Notes: generated by a model from the sequence alone, not told the origin. 64,000 bases of DNA from Mucilaginibacter flavus (GCF_030409315.1 NZ_JAUFPS010000014.1:62001-126000), one strand, 5' to 3'. Positions 36,269 to 44,874 are shown, counted from the stretch's first letter. Numbers and translations: made by a program.

Positions 36269-36598
36269 TTACCATTTAAGCCTGTTCAGCACATTAATGT
36301 CTATCGAATTGGTATTACGGTAGATCATTACAATGATGGCCAGCCCTATGGCTACTTCGGCCGCGGCAAGGGCCATAATAAAGAATACGAAAACCTGCCC
36401 GGTTGCATCGCCCCTGTAAACAGAGAATGCGGTTAGTAACAAGTTTACAGCGTTCAGCATCAGCTCGACCGACATAAAAATTACGATAGCGTTACGACGG
36501 ATCAATACGCCTATTACGCCTATCGAAAAAATAATAGCACTTAATAAAATGTAGTGATTAAGCGGTACCGCGTGTATGGTATTTGTTAAACTTTCCAT
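36269..36598 (-). CDS. nuoK: NADH-quinone oxidoreductase subunit K
   Basis: Small membrane subunit with three helices (109 aa). The conserved membrane glutamate lies in FMSVELMLNAVNLLL, and a second in ALAAAEVAIGLAIIV. The family motif GVLIRRNAIVIFMSVE is intact. It overlaps nuoJ by one base (stop/start fusion), indicating coupled translation. Confidence 0.97.
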   Translation of the reverse strand: MESLTNTIHAVPLNHYILLSAIIFSIGVIGVLIRRNAIVIFMSVELMLNAVNLLLTAFSVYRGDATGQVFVFFIMALAAAEVAIGLAIIVMIYRNTNSIDINVLNRLKW

Positions 36599-37098
36599 TA
36601 GGCAGCAGTTTTAGGGTCTTTTGTAGCCAGTAAAACAGCGCCTACCATTGCCGATAGCAACAGTACAGACGATACTTCAAAAGGCAGTAAAAATTCGTTG
36701 AACAATACTTTACCAAGGTTTTTCACCAGGCCCAGTTCAGGGTTTTGCAACACTACCGGATTTGACTGGGCAACCAGTTTTAATGATGATGCCAGCGCTA
36801 CCGCCAGGATACCACCGCCAAATACACCTGCTACTTTCACCATAAATGGTTTAACCGGCTCACTATCCTTATTCAGGTTGATGAGCATCAGCGTGTATAG
36901 GAACAACACCAGAATGGCTCCCATGTAAACAATAAAGTTTACGATAGCCAAAAACTGAGCATTCAGTAAAATGTAATGAATGGTGAATGTAAAAAAGGTA
37001 AGTATAAGATAAAGGATACTATGTACCGGATTTTTGGCCGTTATCACCAATATCGAAAAGAATATGGACAAAAATGCGATGAAGTAAAATGTACTCAT
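36598..37098 (-). CDS. nuoJ: NADH-quinone oxidoreductase subunit J
   Basis: Membrane subunit with five helices. The ATG at 37098 is preferred to the TTG at 37143 because NuoJ proteins begin just before FFSILVITAKNPVHSILYLILTFF. The conserved FIVYMGAILVLFLYTLML (pi-bulge helix) is present. 166 aa. The gap to nuoI is short (about 60 bases). Confidence 0.94.
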   Translation of the reverse strand: MSTFYFIAFLSIFFSILVITAKNPVHSILYLILTFFTFTIHYILLNAQFLAIVNFIVYMGAILVLFLYTLMLINLNKDSEPVKPFMVKVAGVFGGGILAVALASSLKLVAQSNPVVLQNPELGLVKNLGKVLFNEFLLPFEVSSVLLLSAMVGAVLLATKDPKTAA

Positions 37099-37158
37099 GT
37101 TTATATTTACAAAATACCCTGCCCAGCTAAAAGAGTTGGGCAAAGGTATAAAACTTCT

Positions 37159-37656
37159 TTATTGATTTAATGGAGCCTCTACTAATTTGTCTTTGCCGTA
37201 AATAAAATCTTTACGTAAGTAATCTGCAGGTACTATATCCCCGTCAAGGTAAATAGCTTCTTTAGGGCAGGCCTCTTCGCACAATCCGCAAAAAATGCAA
37301 CGCAGCATGTTTATCTCGTAAACAGCAGCATATTTTTCTTCGCGATATAAATGCTCTTCGCCTTTCTGACGCTCAGCTGCAGTCATGGTAATGGCTTCTG
37401 CGGGGCATGATAAAGCGCATAAACCACAGGCCGTGCAACGCTCTTTACCATTTTCATCGCGTTTAAGCGAGTGCATACCACGAAAGTTTTCAGAAAATTC
37501 GCGCTTCTCTTCGGGATAACTGATGGTTACCGGTTTTTTGAAAAAGTGTTTCATGGTAGTCGCCAAACCGCCAATAATGGCAGGTAGGTAAGCACGCTCC
37601 ATTAAATTGAGCGGCTTTACTTCCAATACTTTTTTCTTATTGCTTAATGATTCCAT
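37159..37656 (-). CDS. nuoI: NADH-quinone oxidoreductase subunit I
   Basis: Electron-transfer subunit carrying clusters N6a and N6b that pass electrons toward NuoB. Two ferredoxin motifs are intact: CTACGLCALSCPAEAI and CIFCGLCEEACPKEAI. 165 aa. It lies 4 bases from nuoH, on the same transcript. Confidence 0.97.
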   Translation of the reverse strand: MESLSNKKKVLEVKPLNLMERAYLPAIIGGLATTMKHFFKKPVTISYPEEKREFSENFRGMHSLKRDENGKERCTACGLCALSCPAEAITMTAAERQKGEEHLYREEKYAAVYEINMLRCIFCGLCEEACPKEAIYLDGDIVPADYLRKDFIYGKDKLVEAPLNQ

Positions 37657-37660
37657 TTAA

Positions 37661-38701
37661 TTAAAATCCAAAGTGTTTAAGTGCTGTACTCACCACGCCG
37701 GTAAGCACAATGTTGCCAATTGCCAACGGGATCAATATTTTCCAGCCCAGGTCCATCAACTGATCGTAACGGAAACGAGGGATTGTCCAGCGTACCCACA
37801 TAAAGAAGAAGATGAACAGGAATATTTTAGCGAATAATACAACCGTACCAATCAGCGGACCGATTGCCGGGCCTACATGCGCGGTAACCCAATCCATACC
37901 CGGGTAGTTGTAACCACCCCAATACAGGGTAGCCATTACTGCCGATGAAATGAACATGTTGATATACTCGGCAAACAGGTAAAACCCTAATTTCATGGAA
38001 GAGTACTCGGTATGATAACCACCCACCAATTCGGTTTCGCACTCGGGCAAGTCAAATGGCGTACGGTTGGTTTCAGCAAATGCGCAAACGATGAATAGGA
38101 TAAAGCCCAGTGGCTGGCGGATCACGTTCCAATTAGCACCATGCTGCTGCTCGGCAATTTCTTTTAAACTTAAAGTACCGGTTAACATCAGCAAAGCGAT
38201 GATGGATAAGCCCATCGAAATTTCATAGCTGATATTTTGCGATGCCGCGCGAATAGCACCTAATAATGAGTATTTATTGTTTGAAGCCCAGCCGCCAATC
38301 ATTACACCGTAAACACCTAATGATACAACGCCAAAAATGTATAATACACCTACGTTAATATCGGTTACCTGTAAATCAATGGTATGACCGCCAACTACCA
38401 TTTTTTGTCCCCATGGAATAACTGCCGAACCTATACAGGCCGTTAGTATAGCCAAACAAGGACCTACGATGAATAAAAACGGAGTAGCGTTGGTAGGGAT
38501 GATCTCTTCTTTTAAAAACATTTTGCCACCATCGGCCAGGGGCTGTAAAATACCCCATGGACCGGCACGGTTAGGACCTATCCTATCCTGGAAAAACGCG
38601 GCAATTTTACGCTCGGCATAGGTTGAGTACATGGCCACAACCAAACTGATCAGGAATATGATAACGATCAGTACAATCCTAAATATTAAATCGGTTCCCA
38701 T
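37661..38701 (-). CDS. nuoH: NADH-quinone oxidoreductase subunit H
   Basis: Membrane subunit at the quinone-binding site. 346 aa and eight membrane segments. Landmarks: YSTYAERKIAAFFQDRIGPNRAGPWGILQPLADGGKMFLKE, AFAETNRTPFDLPECETELVGGYHTEYSS and the C-terminal WVRWTIPRFRYDQLMDLGWKILIPLAI. Start overlaps the nuoG stop by one base. Confidence 0.97.
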   Translation of the reverse strand: MGTDLIFRIVLIVIIFLISLVVAMYSTYAERKIAAFFQDRIGPNRAGPWGILQPLADGGKMFLKEEIIPTNATPFLFIVGPCLAILTACIGSAVIPWGQKMVVGGHTIDLQVTDINVGVLYIFGVVSLGVYGVMIGGWASNNKYSLLGAIRAASQNISYEISMGLSIIALLMLTGTLSLKEIAEQQHGANWNVIRQPLGFILFIVCAFAETNRTPFDLPECETELVGGYHTEYSSMKLGFYLFAEYINMFISSAVMATLYWGGYNYPGMDWVTAHVGPAIGPLIGTVVLFAKIFLFIFFFMWVRWTIPRFRYDQLMDLGWKILIPLAIGNIVLTGVVSTALKHFGF

Positions 38702-39696
38702 TATAATCGTGTATCCCTTTCAAATTGTTCTTTATTCGCTTCCAGAAGTACCGGGTTTGTTTTAACAACCGGCAGCGGTGTAAACTCATAGTGGTTTGCG
38801 CTGATTACCGATTTATGCGATATTTTGCGTGGGCCTTCAATTACCCAATCGGCAGTTTTCTTTGTTTCAAAACGGCAGGTGTTGCAGATAAATTCTTCAA
38901 CCTCGCCATAAACATCTTTACGGCCGGTTACCCTGATCACATCTTCACCTTTGTACCATAAGGTTGTTTTACCGCAGCATTTATCGCAATCACGGTGCGC
39001 GTCAACCGGTTTGGTAAACCATACACGATTTTTAAAGCGGAAAGTTTTATCGGTTAACGCACCAACAGGGCAAACATCAATCACGTTACCAGAAAAATCG
39101 TTATCAACAGCTTTGGTAATGTAAGTTGAGATCTCTGAATGATCGCCCCTGTTCAGGATACCGTGTAAACGGGTGTTGGTGATCTGATCGGCAGTGAAAA
39201 CACAACGATAGCAAAGGATGCAACGCGTCATGTGCAGCTGAATTTTATCGCCAATGTCGATTTTCTCGAATGTACGGCGATCAAATTCGTAACGGGTTTT
39301 AGCAGCACCGTGCTCAAAGCCTAAATCCTGTAAATGACATTCACCAGCCTGGTCACATACCGGGCAATCCAGCGGGTGGTTGATCAGCAACATTTCAACA
39401 ATACCTTTACGTGCTTCAAGCACTTCGGGCGATGTAATATTTTGCACTTCCATGCCATCCATTACACCGGTACGGCAAGATGCTACCAGTTTAGGCATAG
39501 GGCGTGGGTCTTTTTCAGATCCTTTGGTTACCTTAACCAAACAGGTACGGCATTTACCACCGCTGCCTTCCAGCTTGGAGTAATAGCACATAGCAGGCGG
39601 AACAATATCGCCACCTATCTGCCTCGCGGCATTAAGTATGCTTGTTCCTGGTTCTACTTCAACGGGTATTCCGTCTATGGTTACTTTCATCGACAT
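38701..39696 (-). CDS. nuoG: Short NuoG: 2Fe-2S/4Fe-4S subunit without the molybdopterin-like domain
   Basis: Holds the N-terminal iron-sulfur part of NuoG only (331 aa against about 700-900 in many bacteria). Cluster ligands are visible: N1b (CYYS...GGKCRTC and SCRTGV), N3 (HPLDCPVCDQAGEC, HxxxCxxCxxxxxC), N4 (CILCYRC and CPVGAL). A further cysteine group CDKCC/CNTC lies near 240-270. The long C-terminal Mo/W-oxidoreductase-like domain is absent, and the frame ends cleanly into nuoH, so this is not a frameshift. Short forms are usual in this part of Bacteroidota as far as I recall. Confidence 0.93.
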   Translation of the reverse strand: MSMKVTIDGIPVEVEPGTSILNAARQIGGDIVPPAMCYYSKLEGSGGKCRTCLVKVTKGSEKDPRPMPKLVASCRTGVMDGMEVQNITSPEVLEARKGIVEMLLINHPLDCPVCDQAGECHLQDLGFEHGAAKTRYEFDRRTFEKIDIGDKIQLHMTRCILCYRCVFTADQITNTRLHGILNRGDHSEISTYITKAVDNDFSGNVIDVCPVGALTDKTFRFKNRVWFTKPVDAHRDCDKCCGKTTLWYKGEDVIRVTGRKDVYGEVEEFICNTCRFETKKTADWVIEGPRKISHKSVISANHYEFTPLPVVKTNPVLLEANKEQFERDTRL

Positions 39697-39717
39697 TTAT
39701 ATATAACGTCCTTGTAT

Positions 39718-39759
39718 AAACTCTAAATTCTAAATTCTAATTTCTAAACCCTAAAGTTT
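39718..39759. repeat. Heptamer-phased array (AAACTCT AAATTCT AAATTCT AATTTCT AAACCCT AAAGTTT)
   Basis: Six 7-base words upstream of nuoG; same word family as 32112-32181. Confidence 0.72.
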
Positions 39760-39798
39760 AGAAGCTTGTCGTTGTATACAACGATCTTCATTTCATTC

Positions 39799-39882
39799 CG
39801 TCATTGCGAGGAACGAAGCAATCTCTAAACTTTACAGGGCAACCCTGCTATTTTGGGGATTGCTTCGTTCCTCGCAATGACG
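39799..39882. repeat. Perfect palindromic repeat, 25-bp arms
   Basis: CGTCATTGCGAGGAACGAAG plus CAATC (39799-39823) is exactly complementary to 39858-39882, with a 34-base loop. It lies within the nuoF-nuoG gap. Partial copies are at 36176-36207, 41361-41395 and 7166-7242. Confidence 0.9.
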
Positions 39883-39895
39883 CGGGGTTTTAGTA

Positions 39896-41254
39896 TTATG
39901 CTAAAACTTCTGGTTTCGGCAACGGATCGGCATAATGAGCTAACCCGAAATTCCTAACAGTGGCTTCCGCTCCGTGCGTTACGTGCCATTCAAATTCATC
40001 TCTGAAGTGGCGGATCGCGCTGGCAACTGGCCACGCTGCCGCGTCACCTAACGGGCAAATGGTATTTCCTTCAATTTTTTTAGATACATCAACCAACAGG
40101 TCCATGTCGCTCATACGGCCATGTCCATGCTCTAAACGGTGTAATACTTTTTCCATCCATCCGGTACCTTCACGGCAAGGCGAACATTGTCCGCAGCTTT
40201 CGTGATGATAAAAACGGGTAAAGTTCCAGGTATTACGCACAATGCACTGGTCTTCATCATACGCTATAAAACCGCCAGATCCCATCATGGTACCGCTTAC
40301 AAAACCGCCATCGCTTAATGACTCATAGCTCATGAGGCGAGGTTCGTTGTTGATGGTTTTCATGAACAGGTTAGCAGGTAAAATTGGCACCGATGAACCG
40401 CCGGCTACAACCGCTTTTAAGCGTTTGCCATTGGCAATACCACCGCAATATTCGTCTGAGTATAAAAATTCTTCAACCGGTAAGCCCAGGTCAATTTCAT
40501 ATACACCCGGTTTCTTTACGTTACCACCAGCCGAGATCAGCTTAGTACCTGTACTTCTGCCGATACCAATTTTCGCGTACTCTTCGCCACCTTCGTTAAT
40601 GATAGGTACGACAGCAGCAATTGACTCAACATTGTTTACCACTGTTGGGCAACCATACAAGCCGGCAATAGCCGGGAATGGCGGTTTAATACGCGGGTTA
40701 CCACGTTTGCCCTCTAATGACTCTAACAAGGCGGTTTCTTCACCGCAGATGTAAGCACCACCACCTGGTTGTACATACAACTCCAGGTCGTAACCTGTGC
40801 CTAATATATTTTTACCTAAAAATCCTTTTGCTTTTGCTTCCGCGATGGCTCTTTCCAATATGCGGATCTGCGGCATCATTTCGCCACGTACGTAGATGTA
40901 TGATGTTTTGGCACCCAACGCGAAACTGGCTACTATCATCCCCTCAATTAATAAGTGAGGGATATAAGTCATCAAATAACGGTCTTTAAAAGTACCGGGT
41001 TCAGATTCATCGGCGTTGCAAACCAGGTAGCGCGCCACACCTTCTGGCTTAGCCAAAAAGCTCCACTTCATCCCGGTTGGGAAACCCGCACCACCACGAC
41101 CACGTAAACCCGATTTCTTAACCTCTTCAACAATCTCTTCGGGTGTCATTTTCAATGCTTTCTCAACAGAAGCATAGCCACCTTTTGAGCGGTAAACATC
41201 AAATGTGTTGATGCCGGGTACGTTTATATGTTCTAAAAGTAATTTGCGACCCAT
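39896..41254 (-). CDS. nuoF: NADH-quinone oxidoreductase subunit F
   Basis: NADH- and FMN-binding subunit. [16 protein letters not shown] is the NADH loop, [23 protein letters not shown] the FMN site, and the N3 cluster ligands are [15 protein letters not shown] plus [13 protein letters not shown]. 452 aa, normal. The flanking gaps are unusually long for a nuo operon and filled with repeats. Confidence 0.97.
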   Translation of the reverse strand: MGRKLLLEHINVPGINTFDVYRSKGGYASVEKALKMTPEEIVEEVKKSGLRGRGGAGFPTGMKWSFLAKPEGVARYLVCNADESEPGTFKDRYLMTYIPHLLIEGMIVASFALGAKTSYIYVRGEMMPQIRILERAIAEAKAKGFLGKNILGTGYDLELYVQPGGGAYICGEETALLESLEGKRGNPRIKPPFPAIAGLYGCPTVVNNVESIAAVVPIINEGGEEYAKIGIGRSTGTKLISAGGNVKKPGVYEIDLGLPVEEFLYSDEYCGGIANGKRLKAVVAGGSSVPILPANLFMKTINNEPRLMSYESLSDGGFVSGTMMGSGGFIAYDEDQCIVRNTWNFTRFYHHESCGQCSPCREGTGWMEKVLHRLEHGHGRMSDMDLLVDVSKKIEGNTICPLGDAAAWPVASAIRHFRDEFEWHVTHGAEATVRNFGLAHYADPLPKPEVLA

Positions 41255-41257
41255 GTG

Positions 41258-41337
41258 TTTAATTTCTAAACTCTAAAAGGTAAAATTCTATTTTTTAAAT
41301 TATCTAAAACCTAAGTTCTAAATCCTAAACTCTAAAA
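41258..41337. repeat. Interrupted heptamer array (TTCTAAA CTCTAAA ... CCTAAGT TCTAAAT CCTAAAC TCTAAAA)
   Basis: Two runs of TCTAAA-type words upstream of nuoF, separated by about 30 bases of AT-rich sequence that only partly keeps the phase. Confidence 0.6.
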
Positions 41338-41360
41338 AGCCGGAACAAAGTTCCTTTGAT

Positions 41361-41395
41361 TATCGGGGATTGCTTAGTACCTCACAATGACGGGG
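41361..41395. repeat. Diverged half palindrome (GGGGATTGCTTAGTACCTCACAATGACG)
   Basis: Right arm of the 39799-39882 family with several substitutions. Confidence 0.6.
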
Positions 41396-41401
41396 TGAAA
41401 C

Positions 41402-41437
41402 AGTCCTTGATCCTTTGTCCTTCCGTCCTTAGTCCTT
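41402..41437. repeat. Heptamer-phased array (AGTCCTT GATCCTT TGTCCTT cCGTCCTT AGTCCTT)
   Basis: Words of pattern NNTCCTT with one extra base. It runs over the nuoE stop codon (41429-41431), so its last words encode the final residues of NuoE. Confidence 0.65.
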
Positions 41438-41950
41438 CTTCTTCCTTAAATCGCCTATCAGTTTTTCAACTGAGCTTTCGGTTAAGTTTTCGTAAAAAGT
41501 ATACTCGGGGCCAATTTGTAAAACAGGGCCAAAACCGCAGGCTGCAAGGCATTCAACACCTCTCCAGCTAAATAAGCCGTCGGTGGTAACTTCGCCTTCA
41601 GCTACACCTAAAGTTTTTTCAATATGATCCATTATTTTATCGGCACCAACCACGCCACAAGGGCCGGTACGGCAAACCTCTAAAACATATTTACCGCTTG
41701 GTTTAAGCAGGTACATGGTATAAAATGTAGCTACTTCATAAACCTCTATCGGTTGTATTTTTAAAAACGCGGCAACCTGGTCCATCGCGTTAGGGCTAAC
41801 CCAGCCAAACTCGGCCTGTACATAATGCAGGATAGGCAACAACGCCGATTTTTGTTTACCCTCTGGATAGCGGGTAACAGCGTCGGCCATTTTATTCAGC
41901 AGTTCCGGGCTAAACTCTACCGAAACCTGAGCATCTTCAACTCTAAGCAT
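41429..41950 (-). CDS. nuoE: NADH-quinone oxidoreductase subunit E
   Basis: Thioredoxin-like subunit with the N1a 2Fe-2S cluster. Ligands are in CRTGPCGVVGADK and CLAACGFGPVLQIG. HYVQAEFGWVSPNAMDQVAAFL is the conserved N-terminal helix pair. 173 aa; the C-terminal lysine-rich tail coincides with a repeat array. Overlaps nuoD by 8 bases. Confidence 0.96.
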   Translation of the reverse strand: MLRVEDAQVSVEFSPELLNKMADAVTRYPEGKQKSALLPILHYVQAEFGWVSPNAMDQVAAFLKIQPIEVYEVATFYTMYLLKPSGKYVLEVCRTGPCGVVGADKIMDHIEKTLGVAEGEVTTDGLFSWRGVECLAACGFGPVLQIGPEYTFYENLTESSVEKLIGDLRKKKD

Positions 41951-43154
41951 CTAACTCTCCGGCTATAACGTTTAAACTACTCATATTAATAATCGCGTCT
42001 GATAACAACATACCGCGGCTCATTGGCGCATACATCTGGTAATTGATAAAGCTTGGTCTGCGGAAATGCAAACGGTAAGGGCTGCGCCCGCCATCATTCA
42101 CCAGGTAAAAACCCAATTCGCCATTGGCACCTTCAACCGAATGATAAACCTCGGTGTTAGGGGTTGGAATTTCGCCCATCACAATTTTAAAGTGATAGAT
42201 TAAAGCTTCCATGTTATTATAAACTTCTTCTTTTGGAGGCAGGTAAAACTCAGGCACATCGGCGTGGAAAATATCCGATGGCTCTTTTTCCAATTTTGCC
42301 AGGGCCTGTTCAATCAGGCGCAGGCTTTGCCACATTTCTTCGTTACGTACCAAAAAGCGGCTGTAAACATCGCCATTGGTCCCAACCGGCACCTCAAATT
42401 CAAAATCTTCGTATGATGAGTATGGGTTCATAGCCCTTACATCATAATCAACACCGGCGGCGCGCAATAAAGGGCCTGTCCAGCTATAAGCTAAAGCATC
42501 CTCGGCAGTAACAGCAGCCACATCTTTTGTTCTGTCAACAAAAATGCGGTTACGATTAAACAGCGATTCAAACTCTTTTAATGTTTTAGGGAAATCAACC
42601 AAAAACTTACGCAGTTTGGCAAAAGCGATGGTATTGAAGTTACGCTCAAAACCTCCTATACGGCCAATATTGGTTGTTAAACGGCTACCGCAAACCTCTT
42701 CATAAATTTCGTAGATGGCCTCACGGAACTCCATCATGTACAGGAAGCCCGTAAAAGCGCCAGTATCTACGCCTAATACACCGTTACATACAATATGATC
42801 GGCAATACGGGCAAGTTCCATCACAATTACACGCAGGTAATCCACACGTTTTGGCGTGGTGATGCCCAAAAGCTTTTCTACCGTCATGTGCCAGCCCATG
42901 TTATTGATTGGCGATGAGCAATAGTTTAACCTATCTGTAAGTGGGGTGATCTGGTAAAAAGGGCGGTGCTCGGCAATTTTTTCAAACGCGCGGTGAATGT
43001 ACCCTATGGTTGATACGCCGCTTACAATTCTTTCGCCATCCAGCTGCAGCACGTTTTGAAACACACCATGGGTTGCAGGGTGGGTTGGGCCGAGGTTTAA
43101 GGTCGAAAGCTCGCTTTGCGGATCGTTATCTGTATATACAGGATGGTTTTGCAT
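41943..43154 (-). CDS. nuoD: NADH-quinone oxidoreductase subunit D
   Basis: 49-kDa-like subunit that forms the quinone pocket with NuoB. LGPTHPATHGVFQNVLQLDGE holds the conserved quinone-site His, and RVDYLRVIVMELARIADHIV and RLHFRRPSFINYQMYAPMSRG are intact. 403 aa; the C-terminus ends ..AGELDA instead of the usual ..GEVDR. Upstream is a 117-base gap with an inverted pair of heptamer arrays. Confidence 0.97.
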   Translation of the reverse strand: MQNHPVYTDNDPQSELSTLNLGPTHPATHGVFQNVLQLDGERIVSGVSTIGYIHRAFEKIAEHRPFYQITPLTDRLNYCSSPINNMGWHMTVEKLLGITTPKRVDYLRVIVMELARIADHIVCNGVLGVDTGAFTGFLYMMEFREAIYEIYEEVCGSRLTTNIGRIGGFERNFNTIAFAKLRKFLVDFPKTLKEFESLFNRNRIFVDRTKDVAAVTAEDALAYSWTGPLLRAAGVDYDVRAMNPYSSYEDFEFEVPVGTNGDVYSRFLVRNEEMWQSLRLIEQALAKLEKEPSDIFHADVPEFYLPPKEEVYNNMEALIYHFKIVMGEIPTPNTEVYHSVEGANGELGFYLVNDGGRSPYRLHFRRPSFINYQMYAPMSRGMLLSDAIINMSSLNVIAGELDA

Positions 43155-43176
43155 CAGTATAAATTATTATTTATTA

Positions 43177-43265
43177 GAGTCGAGAACCGGGAATCAAGAG
43201 ATAGTTACAGTTGTATTTCGTTTTATTTATTTCTTGACTCTTGATTCTTATATCTTGATTCTATA
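43177..43265. repeat. Inverted pair of heptamer arrays (GAGTCGA.../...TTCTTGA CTCTTGA)
   Basis: Left run 43177-43204: GAGTCGA, GAACCGG, GAATCAA, GAGATAG. Right run 43231-43265: TTCTTGA, CTCTTGA, TTCTTAT, ATCTTGA, TTCTATA. The two are complementary in word type and could fold into an imperfect hairpin in the nuoC-nuoD gap. Confidence 0.72.
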
Positions 43266-43271
43266 TATATG

Positions 43272-43775
43272 TTATCTTCCGAAAAAGTAATCTTTCTTAT
43301 CAACGCGGTTAGGGTCTTCCAGCGGAAATTCCTTACGCATCGGGAAAGCTGTCATATCATCAACGTTTAAAATACGGCGCAAATCCGGGTGACCATCGAA
43401 GATCACACCAAAAAAGTCGTAAGTTTCACGTTCCATCCAGTTAGCTCCTTCCCAAAGTACAGTAGCTGTTGGGATGTGTACATCACCATCAACCAAAAAT
43501 ACTTTAATGCGGATGCGGGTATTGGTTGTTAAGCTGTGCAAGTGGTAGACAATACCAATTTGCTTTTCCTGCTCAGGGTAGTGTATGCCGGTAATATCTG
43601 TTAAAAATATAAAGCGAAGAGCGCCGTCAGTTTTCAAAAAAGTTAACAGGTCGATGATCTGCTCGCGGCTCGTTTCTACCGTAAGCAAACCGTAAGGTTC
43701 GCCAACAAGAGTAACCTGCTCGCCAAATTTCTCGTCGATTCTTTTTAAAAGCTCTTCGTTAGGGATAGTGGCCAT
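43272..43775 (-). CDS. nuoC: NADH-quinone oxidoreductase subunit C
   Basis: 30-kDa-like subunit of the peripheral arm. The signature ANWMERETYDFFGVIFDGHPDLRRIL is complete, with FPLEDPNRVDKKDYFFGR at the end. 167 aa; not fused to nuoD, unlike E. coli. The start overlaps the nuoB stop by one base. Confidence 0.96.
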   Translation of the reverse strand: MATIPNEELLKRIDEKFGEQVTLVGEPYGLLTVETSREQIIDLLTFLKTDGALRFIFLTDITGIHYPEQEKQIGIVYHLHSLTTNTRIRIKVFLVDGDVHIPTATVLWEGANWMERETYDFFGVIFDGHPDLRRILNVDDMTAFPMRKEFPLEDPNRVDKKDYFFGR

Positions 43776-44317
43776 TATTGGATTCCGTATTTAGCTAATA
43801 ATTCCTGGTATTTAGGCTCGTTTCTTCTGCGCAGGGTTTCGGTTTTCACCAACTCCTGGATGTTCATAAAGCCATCAATGATAGCTTCCGGGCGCGGAGG
43901 ACAACCAGGAACATAAACATCCACCGGGATAACTTCATCAATGCCTTGCAAAACAGAATAGGTATCAAATATACCACCGCTTGACGCGCATGCGCCTACA
44001 GCCATAACCCAACGGGGCTCGGCCATTTGCAGGTATACCTGACGAAGTACAGGTGCCATTTTTTTGGCGATAGTACCCATAACCATCAGCAAATCGGCCT
44101 GGCGTGGCGAAAAGCTCAAACGCTCGGCACCAAAACGGGAAAGATCATAGTGAGAGGCCATTGTTGCCATAAATTCGATGCCGCAGCATGAAGTGGCGAA
44201 AGGCAAGGGCCATAATGAGTTAGCGCGGGCAAGTCCAACCGCTTTATCAAGTGAGGTAGCAAAAAAGCCGGAACCTTCAACCCCTAAAGGGGCATTTACT
44301 ATTTGAATATCACTCAT
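43775..44317 (-). CDS. nuoB: NADH-quinone oxidoreductase subunit B
   Basis: Carries the terminal N2 cluster that reduces quinone. Cysteines in [12 protein letters not shown], the GACASSGG motif and [11 protein letters not shown] are all present. 180 aa, normal. A 119-base gap to nuoA carries only a short TTTAGA/TCTAAA inverted repeat near 44421. Confidence 0.97.
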   Translation of the reverse strand: MSDIQIVNAPLGVEGSGFFATSLDKAVGLARANSLWPLPFATSCCGIEFMATMASHYDLSRFGAERLSFSPRQADLLMVMGTIAKKMAPVLRQVYLQMAEPRWVMAVGACASSGGIFDTYSVLQGIDEVIPVDVYVPGCPPRPEAIIDGFMNIQELVKTETLRRRNEPKYQELLAKYGIQ

Positions 44318-44436
44318 TGAATAATGTTAATAGAAAACATGCCTTTGATGACAGGTAACGAGCGCAAATTTAGTTAAATAACGATGTAAAAGGTACACTA
44401 TGCGCAGCCAAGGATATATTTAGAATGAATCTAAAC

Positions 44437-44805
44437 TTAATCCCAGTCTAACGCGCCTTTTTTAATAACGTAGATAAAACCTAATAAAAGGGTAGCCATA
44501 AAGATGAACATTTCTACCATTCCTTGTTCGCCCATTGCTTTGAAATTTACAGCCCACGGGTACATGAATATAACCTCCACATCAAAAAGCACAAACAAAA
44601 TAGCAACCAGGAAGTACTTGATAGAGATGGGAGTACGGGCGTTACCAACAACCTCGATGCCCGATTCAAAAGGCGTTAGTTTATCTTTTGTTTTACGTTT
44701 AGGGCCTATTTTGTGTGTTACAAACATAGTAGTAACTACAAACCCTATTGCAACCAGCATTTGAAAAATGATGGGCAAATAATTGATGGGTAAACTCTGT
44801 TCCAT
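44437..44805 (-). CDS. nuoA: NADH-quinone oxidoreductase subunit A
   Basis: First gene of the complex I operon; membrane subunit with three helices. Motifs: LTPFESGIEVVGNARTPISIKYFLVAILFVLFDVEVIFMYPWAV. ATG 44805 gives 122 aa and the usual N-terminus MEQSLPINYL; the open frame to 44853 starts with TTG and reads through a heptamer array. A TATATTTG element ends only about 6 bases upstream of the ATG, so the transcript may have almost no leader, unless the true promoter lies further upstream. Confidence 0.94.
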   Translation of the reverse strand: MEQSLPINYLPIIFQMLVAIGFVVTTMFVTHKIGPKRKTKDKLTPFESGIEVVGNARTPISIKYFLVAILFVLFDVEVIFMYPWAVNFKAMGEQGMVEMFIFMATLLLGFIYVIKKGALDWD

Positions 44806-44810
44806 GGATG

Positions 44811-44818
44811 CAAATATA
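44811..44818 (-). promoter_or_regulatory. Putative nuo operon -7 element (TATATTTG)
   Basis: Exact TAnnTTTG match on the minus strand, immediately upstream of the nuoA ATG. With the usual spacing to the start site, transcription would begin at or next to the ATG. Confidence 0.45.
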
Positions 44819-44825
44819 GTAGAAA

Positions 44826-44874
44826 GAATCAAGAATTTAGAGTCAAGAATCAAGAGGCAAGAATCAAGATAAAA
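44826..44874. repeat. Heptamer-phased array, seven words (GAATCAA GAATTTA GAGTCAA ...)
   Basis: GAATCAA, GAATTTA, GAGTCAA, GAATCAA, GAGGCAA, GAATCAA, GATAAAA in perfect 7-base phase upstream of nuoA. Complementary words lie at 44995-45022. Confidence 0.78.

Noticed and set aside
38701-39696. Frameshifted or broken nuoG
   Set aside because: All N-terminal cluster ligands are present, and the stop abuts nuoH by a one-base overlap; looks like a native short form.
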